A stretch of DNA of 64,000 nt, taken from NCBI GenBank assembly GCA_030035585.1, contig CM057468.1:55734145-55798144 (forward strand), read 5' to 3'. Shown in pieces: positions 11,049 to 23,998 of the stretch. Position numbers and translations under genes: made by a program. The notes beneath the pieces were generated by a model. It searched no databases, was not told the origin of the DNA, and was given only the letters and a program-made list of their open reading frames with translations. The DNA is from Dugong dugon. Taxonomy: Eukaryota > Chordata > Mammalia > Sirenia > Dugongidae. Positions within the stretch are counted from its first letter, which is position 1. Each line of letters begins with the position of its first letter.

Positions 11049-12050
11049 CTCTCTTTTTTAAATTTTATTTTGTTGTTGAGAATATACACAGCAAAACATA
11101 CACCAATTCAACAGTTTCTACATGTACAATTCAGTGACATGGATTACATTATTCAAGTTGTACAACCATTCTCACCCTCTTTTCTGATTATTTTCTCCCC
11201 CATTAACTCACTGTCCCCTAAGGTTCCTATCTAATCTTCTGAGTTGCTGTTGTCACTTTGATCCCATATGGATAGTTCTTAAAAAAACATAATGCTCAAG
11301 GCAGACTTTTTTTACAAGTTAAGCTAAACTATTGTTTTAAGAAGACTTTAGGGAATACTTTTGGTTTTAATTTTAAAGATTATCTCAGTCAATAGTCTCA
11401 GGGGTTCATCCAGCCTGCATGGCTCCAGAAAGTCTGGAGTCCATAAGAATTTGAAATTCTATTCTGCATTTCCCCCTTTTAATCAGAATTCTTCTATGGA
11501 ATCTTTGATTAAAATGTTCAGTAATGGTAGCCAGGCATCATCCAGTTCTTCTGGTCTCATAGCAAACGTGGCAGTTATTCACAGAGGCAATCAGTCACAC
11601 ATTCCATATCCTTCTCCTATTCTTGACTCTCCTTCTTCCTCTGTTGATTCAGGAAAATAGAGACTAACTATTGTGTCTTGGATGGCTGTTTACAAGGTTT
11701 TAAGACCCCACACACTACACAAGGAAGTAGGAGGTAGAACGGAAGTACGAAACACGTTATTAGGCCATTTAACAGAGATGTTCCATGAAACCACGTCCCT
11801 AAATCTTCAAACCAAGAAACCAAATCCCATGATTTTTTGGTTGTACATAAACAGCTTCAGCATCTACTCTTATTGTCATTGTTGTGTATACCTATCACAC
11901 AACTTTTGCCAGCTCACCTTTTTCCAGGTGTACAACTTATTGACAATTACAACAATCAGCTATACAAACCTACCCTTAATCAATGCAACTTTTCCATCAC
12001 CATTAACCCGCATCTCCTCTTCCTTCCTGCCATAAATACATAACATAATA
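11049..12050 (-). repeat. Older lineage-specific L1, 3' UTR only
   Basis: On the minus strand this is a long non-coding tail ending in an A-rich 3' terminus at 11049-11072. It shares specific blocks with the younger L1 3' UTR at 16.5-17.7 kb: 'tggtagccaggcatcatcca' versus 'tggtagccgggcaccatcta', 'tgtcttggatggctgtttac' versus 'tatcttagatggctgctgac', and 'aagaccccacacactac'. Its terminal block 'tttctacatgtacaattcag' recurs at 16697-16716. The copy is 5'-truncated before ORF2. Confidence 0.7.
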
Positions 12051-12261
12051 TAATATAAATTTTAGATTTGTTAAAATGGGATGTTTGGAATTGAGAATTT
12101 TTTCTGTCAAATCAAACCTTAAGATTTAATAACAACAAAAATATTTGCAAGCACAGGTTTAGTTACATAAGCCTCTAATTATACCCCTAAAACAATAATC
12201 AGTTATATTTAGGAAAATAATAAAATTACAAAATAAAAAAATAATTTAATTTTCATACTAA

Positions 12262-12392
12262 TCATACAAAGTAGATAATAATTTCCCCCATTTTACAGAT
12301 AAGAAAACTAACGCTCAAACTCCTTACTTTGCCAAAGTTTACTCAGCTGAGAAGTAGCTGTTGGGGTTCAAATCCAGTTTTATCAAATCACT
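12262..12392 (-). repeat. MIR
   Basis: Antisense MIR core: 'ccccattttacagataagaa', 'aaactaacgctcaaactcct', 'ctcagctgagaagtagctg' and 'gttcaaatccag'. The 5' and 3' ends are missing. Confidence 0.75.
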
Positions 12393-13330
12393 TCTATTAA
12401 GTTTTGAGTAGTTTTTATATCTGAGAGGCACTCCCTAAATTGTCAATAATTTTTACTTGAAAGGACTTCAAAAAAGTAAATAAATTATAATTCATAACAT
12501 CGTTGCCTGTAAGAAGTGAGATTCTACAGCAGAAATACTGTACTTAAGGAATGTTATAATTTAAGTAATATGCTACCTCAGAATCTTATGAAATGCAATG
12601 TTGTTTCAGTGAAAAAATTCATCTAACATTCATGTTTGGGATGGAAAATGTTATCTCTTGTCTCAGAAATAAAAGAGGTGACTTCCTCTACTCATCGTTT
12701 ACCCTCAGCCAGTCTCTTGCTGATTCACGTGCCTGTATTTCCTTAACTCATTCATTAAGGGGCTGTTTCCCAGCCCAGGGATCAGCAGGGTGGGGAATAA
12801 AGCAGGAATTTGACTGAAGTGGGAAGAGTAGTGTTCCAGAAGGGGAGAGAATGGAAATTTTCTGGAAGAAATGGTAGATCCCTTTCTTCAATTGTGGGAA
12901 ACGGGGGCTAGGCAAACTCAATAACCATACCCACTCCCTTTTTCCTGCCTGTCGTTTACTATGCAAGCTGAAACAATTTTATATTCTTTACCAGCATACC
13001 TTGTAGCTAGGGAATTCATGAAGCTCAATTTTGGCCAATAAGATATGAAAGGAACTCTGCTGGGGAGATTCTGTTAAATGTTTTTATCTTCCTTGATAAA
13101 GAAGAGAAACATACAGAAAGAACTTTTTTCTGATGGTCATTTATAATTAACTGCAAGAGTTAACTAAGGTATAAACTTACAGGTGTATGCATTCAATATG
13201 TATATAGCATACATAAAGCAAAGTACAAATTCTATAAAGTGAGACTTGGTTCCAGATTGTGTTCATGATGAAAATAGCTGCCCCATCTGCTGGAAGTCAA
13301 AGGTATCATGAAATTTCAGGTGAAAGTTTC
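12393..13330. other. No recognisable feature
   Basis: Overlapping 72-74-codon frames on the two strands near 12593-12966 have no motifs. Region otherwise AT-rich and unassigned. Confidence 0.55.
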
Positions 13331-13487
13331 TTAAAACCATCACTGTTGAGTCGATTCCAACTTACAGTAACACTATAGGACAGAGTGGAACTGCCCCATA
13401 GGGCTTCCAAGGAGCAGCTGGTGGATTTGAGCTGCCAACCTTTTGGTTAGCAGTCATAGCTCTTAACCACTGTGCCACAGGGCTCCA
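13331..13487 (-). repeat. AfroSINE
   Basis: Well preserved antisense copy: 'cactgttgagtcgattccaa', 'gaactgccccatagggcttc', 'ggtggatttgagctgccaac' and 'ttaaccactgtgccacaggg'. Confidence 0.93.
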
Positions 13488-14820
13488 TTTTTAAAGAAGC
13501 CTGTGAGCATTTTGTTTTTTAACAAGTCCATGGTACTATCACAAGGTATATACAAGTACACGTTTTGATATATGTATATGTATGTATATAAAGATATGGA
13601 AGAATTTTTACTCACTAAATGGTTGTCAAGCCAGTTAAGTAGAGGGGTTAGACTGTGCTCCCTACAGAGATCCATGCTGTGAAAAAATTTTGAGACGGGA
13701 GTATGGCCTTGGGTGGTGGTGGTGGAGAGCGTCAGGAGGGGATGTGGGATTGGCAATGAGATGTCTAGACTCTGACTAAACTTGTCATGAAACCCTTCCC
13801 CTTCCCCAAAACACACAACTCTGAAGTGAAGGTTGAAAAGTATCATGATCCACTTGATCTAACTGGCTTCGCTATAACAGGCATGGTAGAAGAGCCCAGT
13901 ACTGCATAAATGCAGGGACAGAACCTGGCTGATCTGTGTGGATCACTTTCAGCAGGGCAGAGGCACTTGAAATTCAGAAGAGAAGGTTCATCTACAGTAG
14001 GAAGAGGAGAAGCCCAAAGGAGTAGATCACAGAAAGAAAATATAATATCTAAATACAACATTTGAAGACAAAAACTCTGGAATATATAGACTAGAATCAG
14101 GCTTAGCTCTGTGTGACACAGAAGTAGCTACACAGATATCACTTTTTTTTTTTTTTCTTTCTTTCAATACTTCAGAGTAACAACACTAGGAACCATGTAA
14201 AAGCTAACCTGGCTTATTCCAATAGGAGCATAACTCTGATAGTACAGGAAAGTCTCTTTTATTTAAATTTGATCAACAAGAAATGGATATGATTGAACAT
14301 CAAATAAAGATCTTGCAAGAACAAAAGTGAAAATAAATTGAATTAATTTCTAACACATAACGAAAACATGCAGGAAAAATGTAGCTACAAAAAGATGAAA
14401 TTTACAGGGTAATATTTTCAAATAAGGTTAAAAAAATTAAAAAATAATCAAAGCTTTGCGAGAAAAGTATAAATCAGAATTATAATACACCAAAATGATA
14501 TGGTTAGGCAATGAGTGGATGATATAAAAGGATGACAACTTAAGAAAACATTAGGATGAAAAAAGAGAAAAAAAATTATGTGATGAAGGCCATATTAAAG
14601 GTAGACATTATCAAATGGCATCATTGAAAGCACAGAAAAGGAAAAAGAAGATAGAGTACAAGAAGCAAAAATAACGAAACAAATTTTAAACAGAGTTTTA
14701 ACAGATTCAGAAAAAAGTGATAGATACAGTAACGATAGGCAAAGGAGATTATAGATACAGACGTAGAGGTAGAGATGTATTTCTGGAAAAATAGTGGAGC
14801 AGAACAGATATCTAAAATTA
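13488..14820. other. No clear feature
   Basis: Contains a small TATG-rich tract (about 13568-13590) and a poly(T) tract at 14142-14156. Purine-rich AT sequence from 14270 onward could be decayed L1 but gives no landmark I can defend. A 127-codon antisense frame at 13463-13846 overlaps the AfroSINE and has no family motif. Confidence 0.5.
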
Positions 14821-14829
14821 TTGATCAAG

Positions 14830-15350
14830 AAAACTTTTCATCTACACCAAGTAAAATATTTGAATATAAATACCAGAAGGGCACACTATATACCTACTGA
14901 ATTTCAAGGAAAAAGAAAAAGGAAAAGTTTGGTCTTTGGTCTTCCAGCCCTTGTAAGAGGGTAAAAAGGTCACATTGGTGTCCCCACAATATTTTATAGG
15001 AGATGAAAGATGAAAATACAATAACATTTTTAATATACTCAAGGAAAGAAAATATGAGCTGAAGATTTTATATCCAGTCAAATTGTTCTTCAACTATAAA
15101 AGTCATTAACTACTATGCACAGACAAGAACTCAAGACATAGTGCTCCCATGAGCCATTCCTGAGTAATCTAAGACAATTAAGCACCAAACAACTGAAAAT
15201 TGATTGGAAAAGCTTCAGCATAAAGTCTGGTGGAATTCCAATGAGCATACCTTACCATAGAACTAGGTTCAAATGATGAGAATTAAGGGTACTAGTATGC
15301 CAGTATTATATGCTTTGACAATGTACAGATTCTTCAACATAAAAAAAAAA
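14830..15350 (+). repeat. Possible HAL1/L1 ORF1-like relic
   Basis: A short sense frame near 15058 reads LKILYPVKLFFNYK, which resembles the ILYPAKLSF-type C-terminal motif of L1/HAL1 ORF1 proteins. The surrounding sequence is broken in all frames and otherwise unassigned, so this is a weak inference. Confidence 0.25.
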
Positions 15351-15449
15351 ATTGGAAGATGATGGGGACAGTGTGTGAAAAGTAGAATGAACTCTCTGCT
15401 TCACAGCTATCAGCAGGGAGTAAAAAAAAAATCATGTCTTATATCAATC

Positions 15450-15620
15450 CTGGATAATTCATAGTTATCATCTTTTCAAATATTGCCTCTTCTTCATTTT
15501 TCCTATTATCTTCTTCAGGAACTATTGGTATATGTGGCTTAATCCATTTCAATCTCTCCTCTATGTCTCTTAAACTTTGAAGGCTTATCTTTTTGAGTTT
15601 TAAATATCAATTAATATATA
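15450..15620 (-). repeat. Old L1M fragment
   Basis: The text 'atcttttcaaatattgcctc' ... 'tctcctctatgtctcttaaa' looks like the complement of an L1M 5' region/ORF1 segment. The boundary on the right is set by the RTE that follows. Confidence 0.45.
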
Positions 15621-15636
15621 TGTATACATATGTTGT

Positions 15637-16285
15637 TACTGTTAGGTGCCGTTGAGTTGTTTCCGACTCATAGGGACCCTATGTACTACAGAAGGAAGCT
15701 CTGCTCAGTCCTGCACCATGCTCACCATCATTATGCTTGAGCCCATTCTTACAGCCACTGTGTCAATCCATCTCATTGAGAGTCTTCCTCTTTTTCCCTG
15801 ACCCTGTACCTTACCAAGCATGATGTCCTTCTCCAGAGACTGATCCCTCCTGATAACGTCCAAAGTATGTAAGACATAGTTTCGCCATCCTTGCTTCTAA
15901 GGAGCATTCTGGTTGTACTTCTTCCAAGGAGATTTGTTCATTCTTTTGGCAGTCCATCGTATATTCAATATTCTTCGCCAACACCACAATTTAAAGGCTT
16001 CAATTGTTCTTTGGTCTTCCTTATTCATTGTCCAACTTCTGCATGCATATGATGCAATTGAAAATACTATGACTTGGGTCAGGCGCAGCTTAGTCTTCAA
16101 GGTGACATCTTTGCTTTTCAACACTTTAAAGAGGTATTTTGCAGCTGATTTGCCAAATGCAATGTGTCTTTTGATTTCTTGACTGCTGTTCCCATAAGTG
16201 TTGATTGTGGATCCAAGTAAAGTGAAATCCTTGACAGCTTCAGTCTTTTCTCCCTTTATCATGTTATTCCTTATTAGTCCTATAT
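15637..16285 (-). mobile_element. RTE (BovB-like) LINE, 5'-truncated 3' end
   Basis: The minus-strand frame at 15897-16262 encodes the C-terminal RTE segment: AVKDFTLLGSTINTYGN, then AFGKSAAKYLFKVLK, ASYACRSWTMNKEDQR and CWRRILNIRWTAKRMN. These match the post-RT region of RTE/BovB proteins (known family signature: LGS..I....EI..R...G..A and W..RR.L.I.WT.R..N). The 3' UTR follows at 15637-15896, ending in the tail 'ccgttgagttgtttccgact' shared with AfroSINE. Insertion is in TA-rich sequence. Confidence 0.88.
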
Positions 16286-16505
16286 ATATATATATGTAAA
16301 GACTTTATTTCAGATACTCAAGTCCATTTTTGATAGAAAGTCTTTTCTTGCTTTTTTTTTTTCTTTTGCAATTCCAAATTTTTTAATGGTTATATGTATG
16401 CATATATAGAGATAAAGATACACATATATATATTCCTATAATGCTTGGGAATTGAAATCTATTATTTTTGTTTCTCTCTCCCAGGATGTATTATTTTCTC
16501 ATATA

Positions 16506-16514
16506 TACAATAAT
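16506..16514. repeat. L1 target-site duplication, left copy
   Basis: tacaataat, repeated at 25123-25131 just beyond the other end of the L1. Short (9 bp) but correctly placed at both ends. Confidence 0.65.
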
Positions 16515-17675
16515 CTTTTTTTTTATTGTACTTCAGGTGAAGGCTTACAGAATAAATAGTTTCTCATGAAACAGTAGTACACATGTTGTTTTAACATTGG
16601 TTAACAACCCCACAACATATCAACCCTCTAACTTCTCAACCTTTTTTTTTTTTTGGTGAAAATACACATAGCCAAAGATACAGCATTTCAAAAATTTCTA
16701 CATGCACAGTTCAGTGACATTGACTACGCTCTTCCAATTGTGCTGTTATTCTCACTTAAGATGAAGGCTTACAGAACAAAATAGTTTCTCATTTAACAGT
16801 TACTACAAATGTTGCCCTATGACAATGGTTAACGATCTCACAACATATCAACAATATCCTTACTCAACCTTGGGTTCCCTGTCACCAGCTTCCTTGTCCC
16901 CTTCTGCCTTCTGGCCCTTGTCACTGGACTCCTGTACCTCGTTAGTCTCATTTGGTTTTACTGGGCTGTCCACTCCCAGGCTGAACAGTGAACCTCAGAG
17001 GTAAATTCACCACTGAGCTAAAAGGGTGTCTGGGGGCCATACTCTCGGGGTTTCTCCAGTCTCCTTTAGGCCAGTAAATCTGGTCTTTTTTTTTTGTCAG
17101 TTAGAATTATGCTCTATGTCCTTCTCCAGCTCTGTCCACAACCCTCTGTTGTGTCCTGGTCAGAGGAGTCAGTGGTGGTAGCCGGGCACCATCTAGCTGT
17201 ACTGGACTCAGTCCGGTGGAGGCCTTGGTAGCTGTGGACAATTAGTCCTTCAGACTAATCTTTTCCTTGTATCTTGTTCTCTTCATTCTCCCTTGCTCCC
17301 GAAGGGATGAGACCAGTCGAGTATCTTAGATGGCTGCTGACAGGCTTTTAAGACCCCTGACACTACGCACCAATGTAAAGCATTGTTTTTATAAGCTGTG
17401 TCATGCCAACTGAGCTACATGTTCCCCGAGACCATGGTCCCCAGAGCCCTCCGCCCAGCAATTCAGTCCCTCAGGGAGTTTGGATGTGTCTATGGGGCTT
17501 CCATGACCTTTCCTTGTACAGGTTGTGCTAGTTTCCCCTGTATTGTGTACTGTCTCACCCTTCACCCAAGATACCACTTATCTATTGCCTATTTAGTATT
17601 TTCGGCTCCACGCCTCCCATCCCTGGTAACCAACAAAGATTGTTACAATTTGTGTGTGAGCTTTTTCATGGGTTT
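16515..17675 (-). other. L1 3' UTR with duplicated terminus
   Basis: Two copies of the terminal block occur: 16527-16641 (gtgaaggcttacagaataaa ... ctcaacc) and about 16757-16869 (gatgaaggcttacagaacaa ... ctcaacc). Between them, at 16642-16756, lies a block with its own A-tract that is related to the older L1 3' UTR at 11.05-12.05 kb (ttctacatgcacagttcagt). The unduplicated remainder (16870-17675) includes 'tggtagccgggcaccatcta' and 'tgttccccgagaccatggtc'. Confidence 0.8.
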
Positions 17676-20600
17676 TTACAATAGAGGTCTCATACAATAT
17701 TTGTCCTTTTGTGATTGACTTATTTCACTCAGCATAATGTCCTCCAGTTTCATCCATGTTATGAGATGCTTCACAGATGCATCGTTGTTCTTTCTCGTTG
17801 CATAGTACTCCATTGTGTGTATGTACCACAGTTTGTTTATCCATTCATCTGTTGATGGGCATCCAGGTTGTTTCCATCATTTAGCTATCGTGAACAATGC
17901 TGCCATGAACATAGGTGTGCATATGTTTATTCGAGTGACGACTCTTATTTCTCTAGGATATATTCCTAGGAGTGGGATTGCTGGATCGAATGGTATGTCT
18001 ATTTCTACCTTTCTGAGGAAGCACCATATCATTTTCCAAAATGGTTCTATCATTGTGCATTCCCACCAGCAGTGCATAAGAGTTCCCATCTCCCCACAGC
18101 CCCTCCAACATTTGTTATTTCCAGTGTTTTTGATTTGTGCCAGTAATGCCGGGGTGAGATGGTATCTCATTGTGGTTTTAATTTGCATTTCTCTAATGGC
18201 TAGTGATCACAAGCATTTCCTCATGTGTCTGTTGGCCATTTGAATGTCTTCTGTGGTGAAATATCTGTTCATTTCCTTTGCCCATTTTTTAATAGGATTA
18301 TTTGTCTTTTTGTTGTAGAGGCGTTGGATTTTCTTGGAGATTATGGAGATTAGACCACTGTCTGATTTGTACTGTCCAAAAATTTTTTCCCAGTCTGTAA
18401 GTTCTCTTTTTACTCTTAAGGTGAAGTCTTTTGAAGAGCATAGGTGTTTGATTTTTAGAAGATCCCAGTTATCTAGCTTATCTGTTGGGGTTTCTGCATT
18501 GATGGTTATGGTTTGTATCCCGTTAATGCCATGTATTAAGGCCTGAAGTGTTGGTCCTATTTTTTCTTCTATGAACTTTCTAGTTTTAGGCTTTACATTC
18601 AGGTCTTTGATCCATTTTGAAGTAATTTTTGTATACGGCATGAGGTATGGGTCCTGTTTCATTTTTTTGCAGATGGATATCCAGTTTTGCCAGCACCATT
18701 TGTTAAAAAGACTTTTCCCCATTTGATGGACTTTGGGCCCTTGTCGAAAATCAGGTAACCATAGGTGGATGGATTTCCATCTGGGTTCTCAATTCTGTTC
18801 CATTGCTCAATGTATCTGTCATTGTACCAGTACCAGGCTGTTTTGACTACTATAGCTGTATAGTAGATTCTGAAGTCAGGTAATGTGAGTCCTCCAACTT
18901 TATTCTTCTTCTTCAGTAGTGCTTTCCTTATTCAGGGCTTCTTCCCTTTCCATGTAAAGTTAATGATTAGTTTTTCCATCTCTTTGAAGAATGTGGTTGG
19001 TATTTGGATCGGGATTGCATTGTATTTCAAATTGCTTTGGCTAAAATACCATTTTCACAATGTTGAGTCTGCCTATCCATGAGCATGGTATGTTTTTCCA
19101 TTTATGTAGATCCCTTTGGGTTTCATGCAGTAGTGTTTTGTAGTTTTCTTTATATAGGTCTTTTACATCCCTGGTTAGATTTATTCCTAAGTATTTTATC
19201 TTTTTAGGGGCTATTGTAAATGGTATTGTTTTCCTGATTTCCTTTTCATCATTCTCCTTATTGGTATATACGAATCCAGCTGATTTTTGAATGTTTATCT
19301 TGTATCCTGCTACTCTGCTGAATCTTTCTATTACTTCCAGTAGTTTTCTCATGGAGTCTTTAGGGTTTTCTATGTATAGTATCCTATCATCTGCAAACAG
19401 GGACAGTTTAACTTCTTCATCACCAATTTGGATGCCCTTTATTTCTTTTTCTTGCCTTATTGCTTTAGCTAGAACTTCCAGCACAATGTTAAATAGGAGT
19501 GGTGATAAAGGGCATCCTTGGCTTCTTCCTCTTCTCAAGGGGAATGTTTTCAGCCTGTCTCCATTAAGAATGATGTTGGCCGTTGGCTTTGCATAGATGC
19601 CCTTTATTATGTTGAGAAATTTCCCTTCTATACCTATTTTATTGAGAGTTTTTATCAGGAATGGGCGTTGGACTTTGTCAAATGCCTTTTCTGCATCAAT
19701 TGAGATGATCATGTGATTCTTTTCTTTCCTTTTATTTATGTGGTGGATTACGTTGATTGATTTTCTAATGTTGAGCCATCCTTGCATACCTGGTTTGGAT
19801 CCTACTTGGTCGTGGTGTATTAATTTTTTGATATGATGCTGAATTCTGTTGGCTAGAATTTTGTTAAGAATTTTTGCATCTATATTCCTGAGGGATATTG
19901 GTCTGTAATTTTCTTTTTTTGTGACATCTTTGCCTGGTTTTGGTATCAGCTTTATGCTGGCTTCGTAGAAAGAATTTGGAAGTGTTGCTTCTTCTTCTAT
20001 GCTCTGAAATATCTTGAGCTGTAATGGTACAAGCTCTTCTGTAAATGTTTTGTAGAAATCTCCCGTGAAGCCATCTGGGCCGGGGATTTTTTAGGTTGGG
20101 AGGTTTTTTTTATTACCTTTTCAATCTCTTCTCTTGTTATGGGTCTGTTCAGATTTTCAACATCACTGTTTCATACTTTGGGTAGGCCGTGTGTTTCTAG
20201 AAATTTATCCATTTCCTCTAGGTTTTCAAATTTGTTGGAGTATAGTTTTTCATAATATTCTGTTATAATCCTTTTTATTTCAGCAGGGTCTGTTGTAATG
20301 TCCCCCATTTCATTTCTTATTTGGGTTATTTGTGTCCTCTCCTGTTTTTCTTTTGTCAGTCTGGCCAGTGGTTTGTCAATTTTGTTGATTCTTTCAAAGA
20401 ACCAACTTTTGGTTTTGTTGATTCTTTCTATTGTTTTTCTGTTCTCTATTTCATTGATTTCTGCTCTGATCTTTACTATTTCCTGTCTTCTGGTGGTTGT
20501 GGGCTTTTTTCGCTGTTCTCTTTCTATTTGTTTGAGTTCTGTAGTTAATGTTTTGATTTTGTCCCTTTCTTTTTTTTGTATGTGCATCTATTGCTATAAA

Positions 20601-21494
20601 TTGTCCTCTGAGGACTGCCTTTGCTGTGTCCCAAAGGTTTTGGTATGATGTGTTTTCATTCTCATTTGATTCTAGGAATTTTTTGATTCTATCTCTGATT
20701 TCTTCTATTACCCAGTGATGTATAAGCAGTGTATTATTCAGTTTCCATGTAGTTGATTTTTTTCCCTTGCTCTTTCTATTGTTAATTTCTACCTTGATGG
20801 CATTGTGGTCAGAGAAGATACTTTGAATTATCTCAGCGTTTTGGATCTTGTTGAGGATTGCTCTGTGGCCTAAGATGTGGTCTATTCTGGAGAACTTTCC
20901 ATGTGCATTGGAAAAGAATGTGTACTTTGCAGTGGTTGGATGGAGTGTTCTATATATGTCTATGAGGTCAAGTTGGCTGATTGTGCCCTTTAGGTCTTCT
21001 GTATCTTTGCTGAGTTTCTTCTTAGTTGTTCTGTTCTTTACTGAGAGTGGTGTGTTGAAGTCTCCTACTATTATTGTGGCACTGTCGATATATGTTTTCA
21101 GTGTTGTTACAGTTCATTTTATGTATTTTGGAGCCCTGTCACTGGGTGCATAGATGTTTATTATGCTTATGTCTTCATGATGGATCATCCCCTTAATCTT
21201 TATATAGTGTCCTTCTTTGTCTTTTATGGTAGATTTTGTTTTAAAGTCTGTTTTATATGAGATTAGAATTGTCACTCCTGCTCTTTTTTGGTAGTTGTTA
21301 GCTTGATATATTTTTTTCCAACCTTTGACTTTTAATAAATTCACATCTTTGTTTCTAAGGTGTGTCTCTTGTAGACAGCATATTGATGGATCCTGTTTTC
21401 TTATCCATTCTGTCAGTCTCCGTCTCTTTATGGGTGCATTGACTCCGTTTACATTCAGTGTAATTATTGATAGATGTGAGTTTGTTGCTGTCAT
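17676..21494 (-). pseudogene. L1 ORF2 (endonuclease / reverse transcriptase), inactivated
   Basis: About 3.8 kb, close to the normal 1275-codon length. ORF2p nicks DNA and reverse-transcribes L1 RNA at the nick. The N-terminal apurinic-type endonuclease is visible at 21494-21114 (LNVNGVNAPIKRRRLTEWI, then CLQETHLRNKD). A linker segment is open at 20587-20171. The RT core is open at 19787-19041: [28 protein letters not shown] and the catalytic FADD in [13 protein letters not shown], all kept. The region downstream is open at 18722-18207, and the Cys-rich C-terminus at 18188-17877 keeps [22 protein letters not shown] after FTIAK (17877) precedes residual coding text up to 17676. Several other frame breaks separate the open pieces, so the copy is dead. 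Confidence 0.9.
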
Positions 21495-22049
21495 TTTGTA
21501 GTGCTTTTTTTTGTGCTGCTGAAGTTTTCTTTGTTCTTCTTACTCTCTTGTGCTGAGTTACTTTTGTTTGTGGATCTTTTTTTTTTCATTTCTTTTGTTT
21601 TTGTAGGTTTTGCTTTTGCTGAGACTTTATGTTTTTCCTCTTTTTTTAATGAATATGTTTGTTAACTTTCTCTGTGGTTACCATGAATTTTACCTTTATC
21701 TTTCTATGTGTGAAGCAGTCTACCATTACTTGGTATCGGCTTGCCTTCCTCTCCATTAGAAGGTTCTATACCTATGCTGTTTATTCCCTCTTTTATTGTT
21801 TTGATTTTGGTGTCATTTATTGATTAACTGCTCTGATTCCCTGTTGTATTTCTTTTGGTTTTGGATAGTCCTCGAGAGTTCATTTCCTAGATAGGTATCT
21901 GGTTGGTACGACCCTGCATCCTAGGTTCTGCCTGTGAGCTGAAGCAGTTTGTCCTCAGATCCAAAAACTCCCTTTAATAATTCTTGTAAGTTTGGTTTGA
22001 CTTTTACATATTCCCTTAATTTCTGTTTATCTGGAAATGACCTAATTTC

Positions 22050-22953
22050 ACCATCTAATTTGAACGAGATTTTTGCAGGATTCTTGGCTGGTAATTTTTT
22101 TCTTTCAAGATTTTATATATGTCATCCCATTGCCTTCTTGCCTGCATGGTTTCTGCCAAATAATCTGAGCTTAGTCTTATTGTTTCTCTTCTGTATGCTA
22201 CTTCTTGCTGTTCATGAGCTGCTCTCAGGATTCTTTGTTTGTCTTTGGTTTTGGCAAGTGTGAATATGATATACCTTGGTGATTTTCTGTTGGTGTCTCT
22301 TCCATATGGGGTTCGTTGAGCTTCTCGGATGGCCAGCTTTTCATCTTTCATGATATTGGGGAAGTTTTCTGTCAGCAGTTCCTCAATGATCCTCTCTGTG
22401 TTTTCTGTTTTCTCCCCCTGTTCTGGAATTCCAATCACTGGAAAATTTCTGCTTTTGATTGTGTCCCACATAACTTTCAGGATCTCTTCATTTTTCTTTG
22501 TTCTTTTTTCTGAGTTTTCCTGAAACAGAGTTGTATCCAAGTGTTTGTCTTCAATTTCACTGATCCTGTCTTGCACCATTTCAAATCTTCTCAACCCTTC
22601 TATGACACCATCCATTTCTGAAATCTTGTTGTTTATCTTTTGGATTTCTAATTGTTGTCTTTGTATAATTTCTAGTTGTGAATTTATTTTGGCATTTTGC
22701 TTCTGCATTATTTTCCTGAATTCTTCCAATTTTTTGTCTGTATTTTCCATAAATTTGTCTATTTTTTCCTCATGTTTGTCAGCTTTTTGCCTCAGTTCTT
22801 GGAGAATTCTGAGTATTAGAGATTTGAATTCCCTATCATGTACTTCTAGTGCATTTTCTTCCACAGGAGAGTCATCTGCTCTTTTATTTTGGATGCCTAC
22901 TGTAACCATCCTGTCCTGTTTTTGTAGATGTTTTGAATCTGTCTTCAGGACAT
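22050..22953 (-). pseudogene. L1 ORF1 (RNA-binding chaperone), lightly damaged
   Basis: The frame matches the 351-residue ORF1 at 62793-63848 over most of its length: the coiled-coil stretch (ELRQKADKHEEKIDKFMENT), the RRM part (FPVIGIPEQGEKTENTER) and the C-terminal domain start (ARRQWDDIYKILKEKNYQPR). The cognate ATG lies at 22951-22953 but the third codon is TGA, where the 60.8-kb copy has CGA, a typical methyl-CpG change. Open reading therefore resumes from a methionine at 22909. A frameshift after QPRI removes the last ~65 residues including the IIYPAKLSF motif. ORF1p forms trimers that coat L1 RNA. Confidence 0.9.
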
Positions 22954-23998
22954 TCAGTAGTTATTTTTCTTGTTTATTGAGTGTAGATTTTTTTGTTTTG
23001 TCCCTTTAAAAAAAAAAAAATTTGACTATGTCTGAGCAGGCTGACTGTGTGTTCTTTGTTGTTTTCTTGTCTGTGGGCACAATTCTTTTTGCCTCCGTCT
23101 CCAACTGGCAGGGTCAGTCACTCAGATATGGTATGGCAGGGCAGGTCTTGCTGAAGAGGAGTTACTGGGATGGGTTGTTTGTAGCACTTACTACAGCCAC
23201 CAGAGGGGGTCGGTAATCAGTGCAGGGAAGGTTCCAGTAGGCCGTGCCTGTGCTTCTTGGTAGTGTGAATTCAAACGCACAGTGCAGGTAGGCAGGATGC
23301 AGTGGGGCGATTGTTATGTGTGGAAGTAAGATGGATACGGGAGAGAGGAGAGAGGAACAGGAGCCAAAAACATACAAACAAACAAAAAATAGTGCTAGGG
23401 GAGCTTGCCGTTGTAGTGGAGAGATGAGAGACTATGAAATGGAGAAAAACAGAAAGGGGGGGAGGAAGAAAAGAAAAGAATGAATAAATATAAATCAGAA
23501 AGGTTAAAGAACCGCAAAGTTCTCAGGGATCCCACTGGTGCAGCTATGAGGTCTAGGGAAGTCTCTCTCAGGTGTTGCAGTACAGCCTGGCTAGTAAGCA
23601 TAGAGATATACAATGCCAGGTATTCAGGAAACAGAAAGAGAAGGAACATATAGAGAGACGAGAAACTGAGCAATGAAGAAAGATGAAAAGGGTAAAAGAA
23701 GGAAAAGAAAACAAAACAAATTAAAAAAAAAAATGAAACAAGAAAGGCCCCCCAAAATCAGAAAAAAAAAAACCCAATGAGAAAAGAAATGCTCTCAGGG
23801 ATCCCTATGCAAGTCTGTGGAAGCCGAAGGGGAGTCTCCTTGCCATGCAGCTCTGCCTGGCCAGAAAGGGCTCCCAATTCAAGAAACGGAAAAGAAAACA
23901 AACAAACAGTTCAAAACAAACAAACTAACAAAAGCCCAGGATCCCCCCATCACAGTAGCCCAGACCAGGAAGCAGCTCCACACTCGAATGGAGCTCCG

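Noticed and set aside
17815-18243. Plus-strand 142-codon frame
   Set aside because: Complement of the L1 ORF2 C-terminal domain.
22545-23009. Plus-strand frame of 154 codons rich in S, F and C
   Set aside because: It is the complement of the L1 ORF1 coiled-coil coding region and has no independent support.
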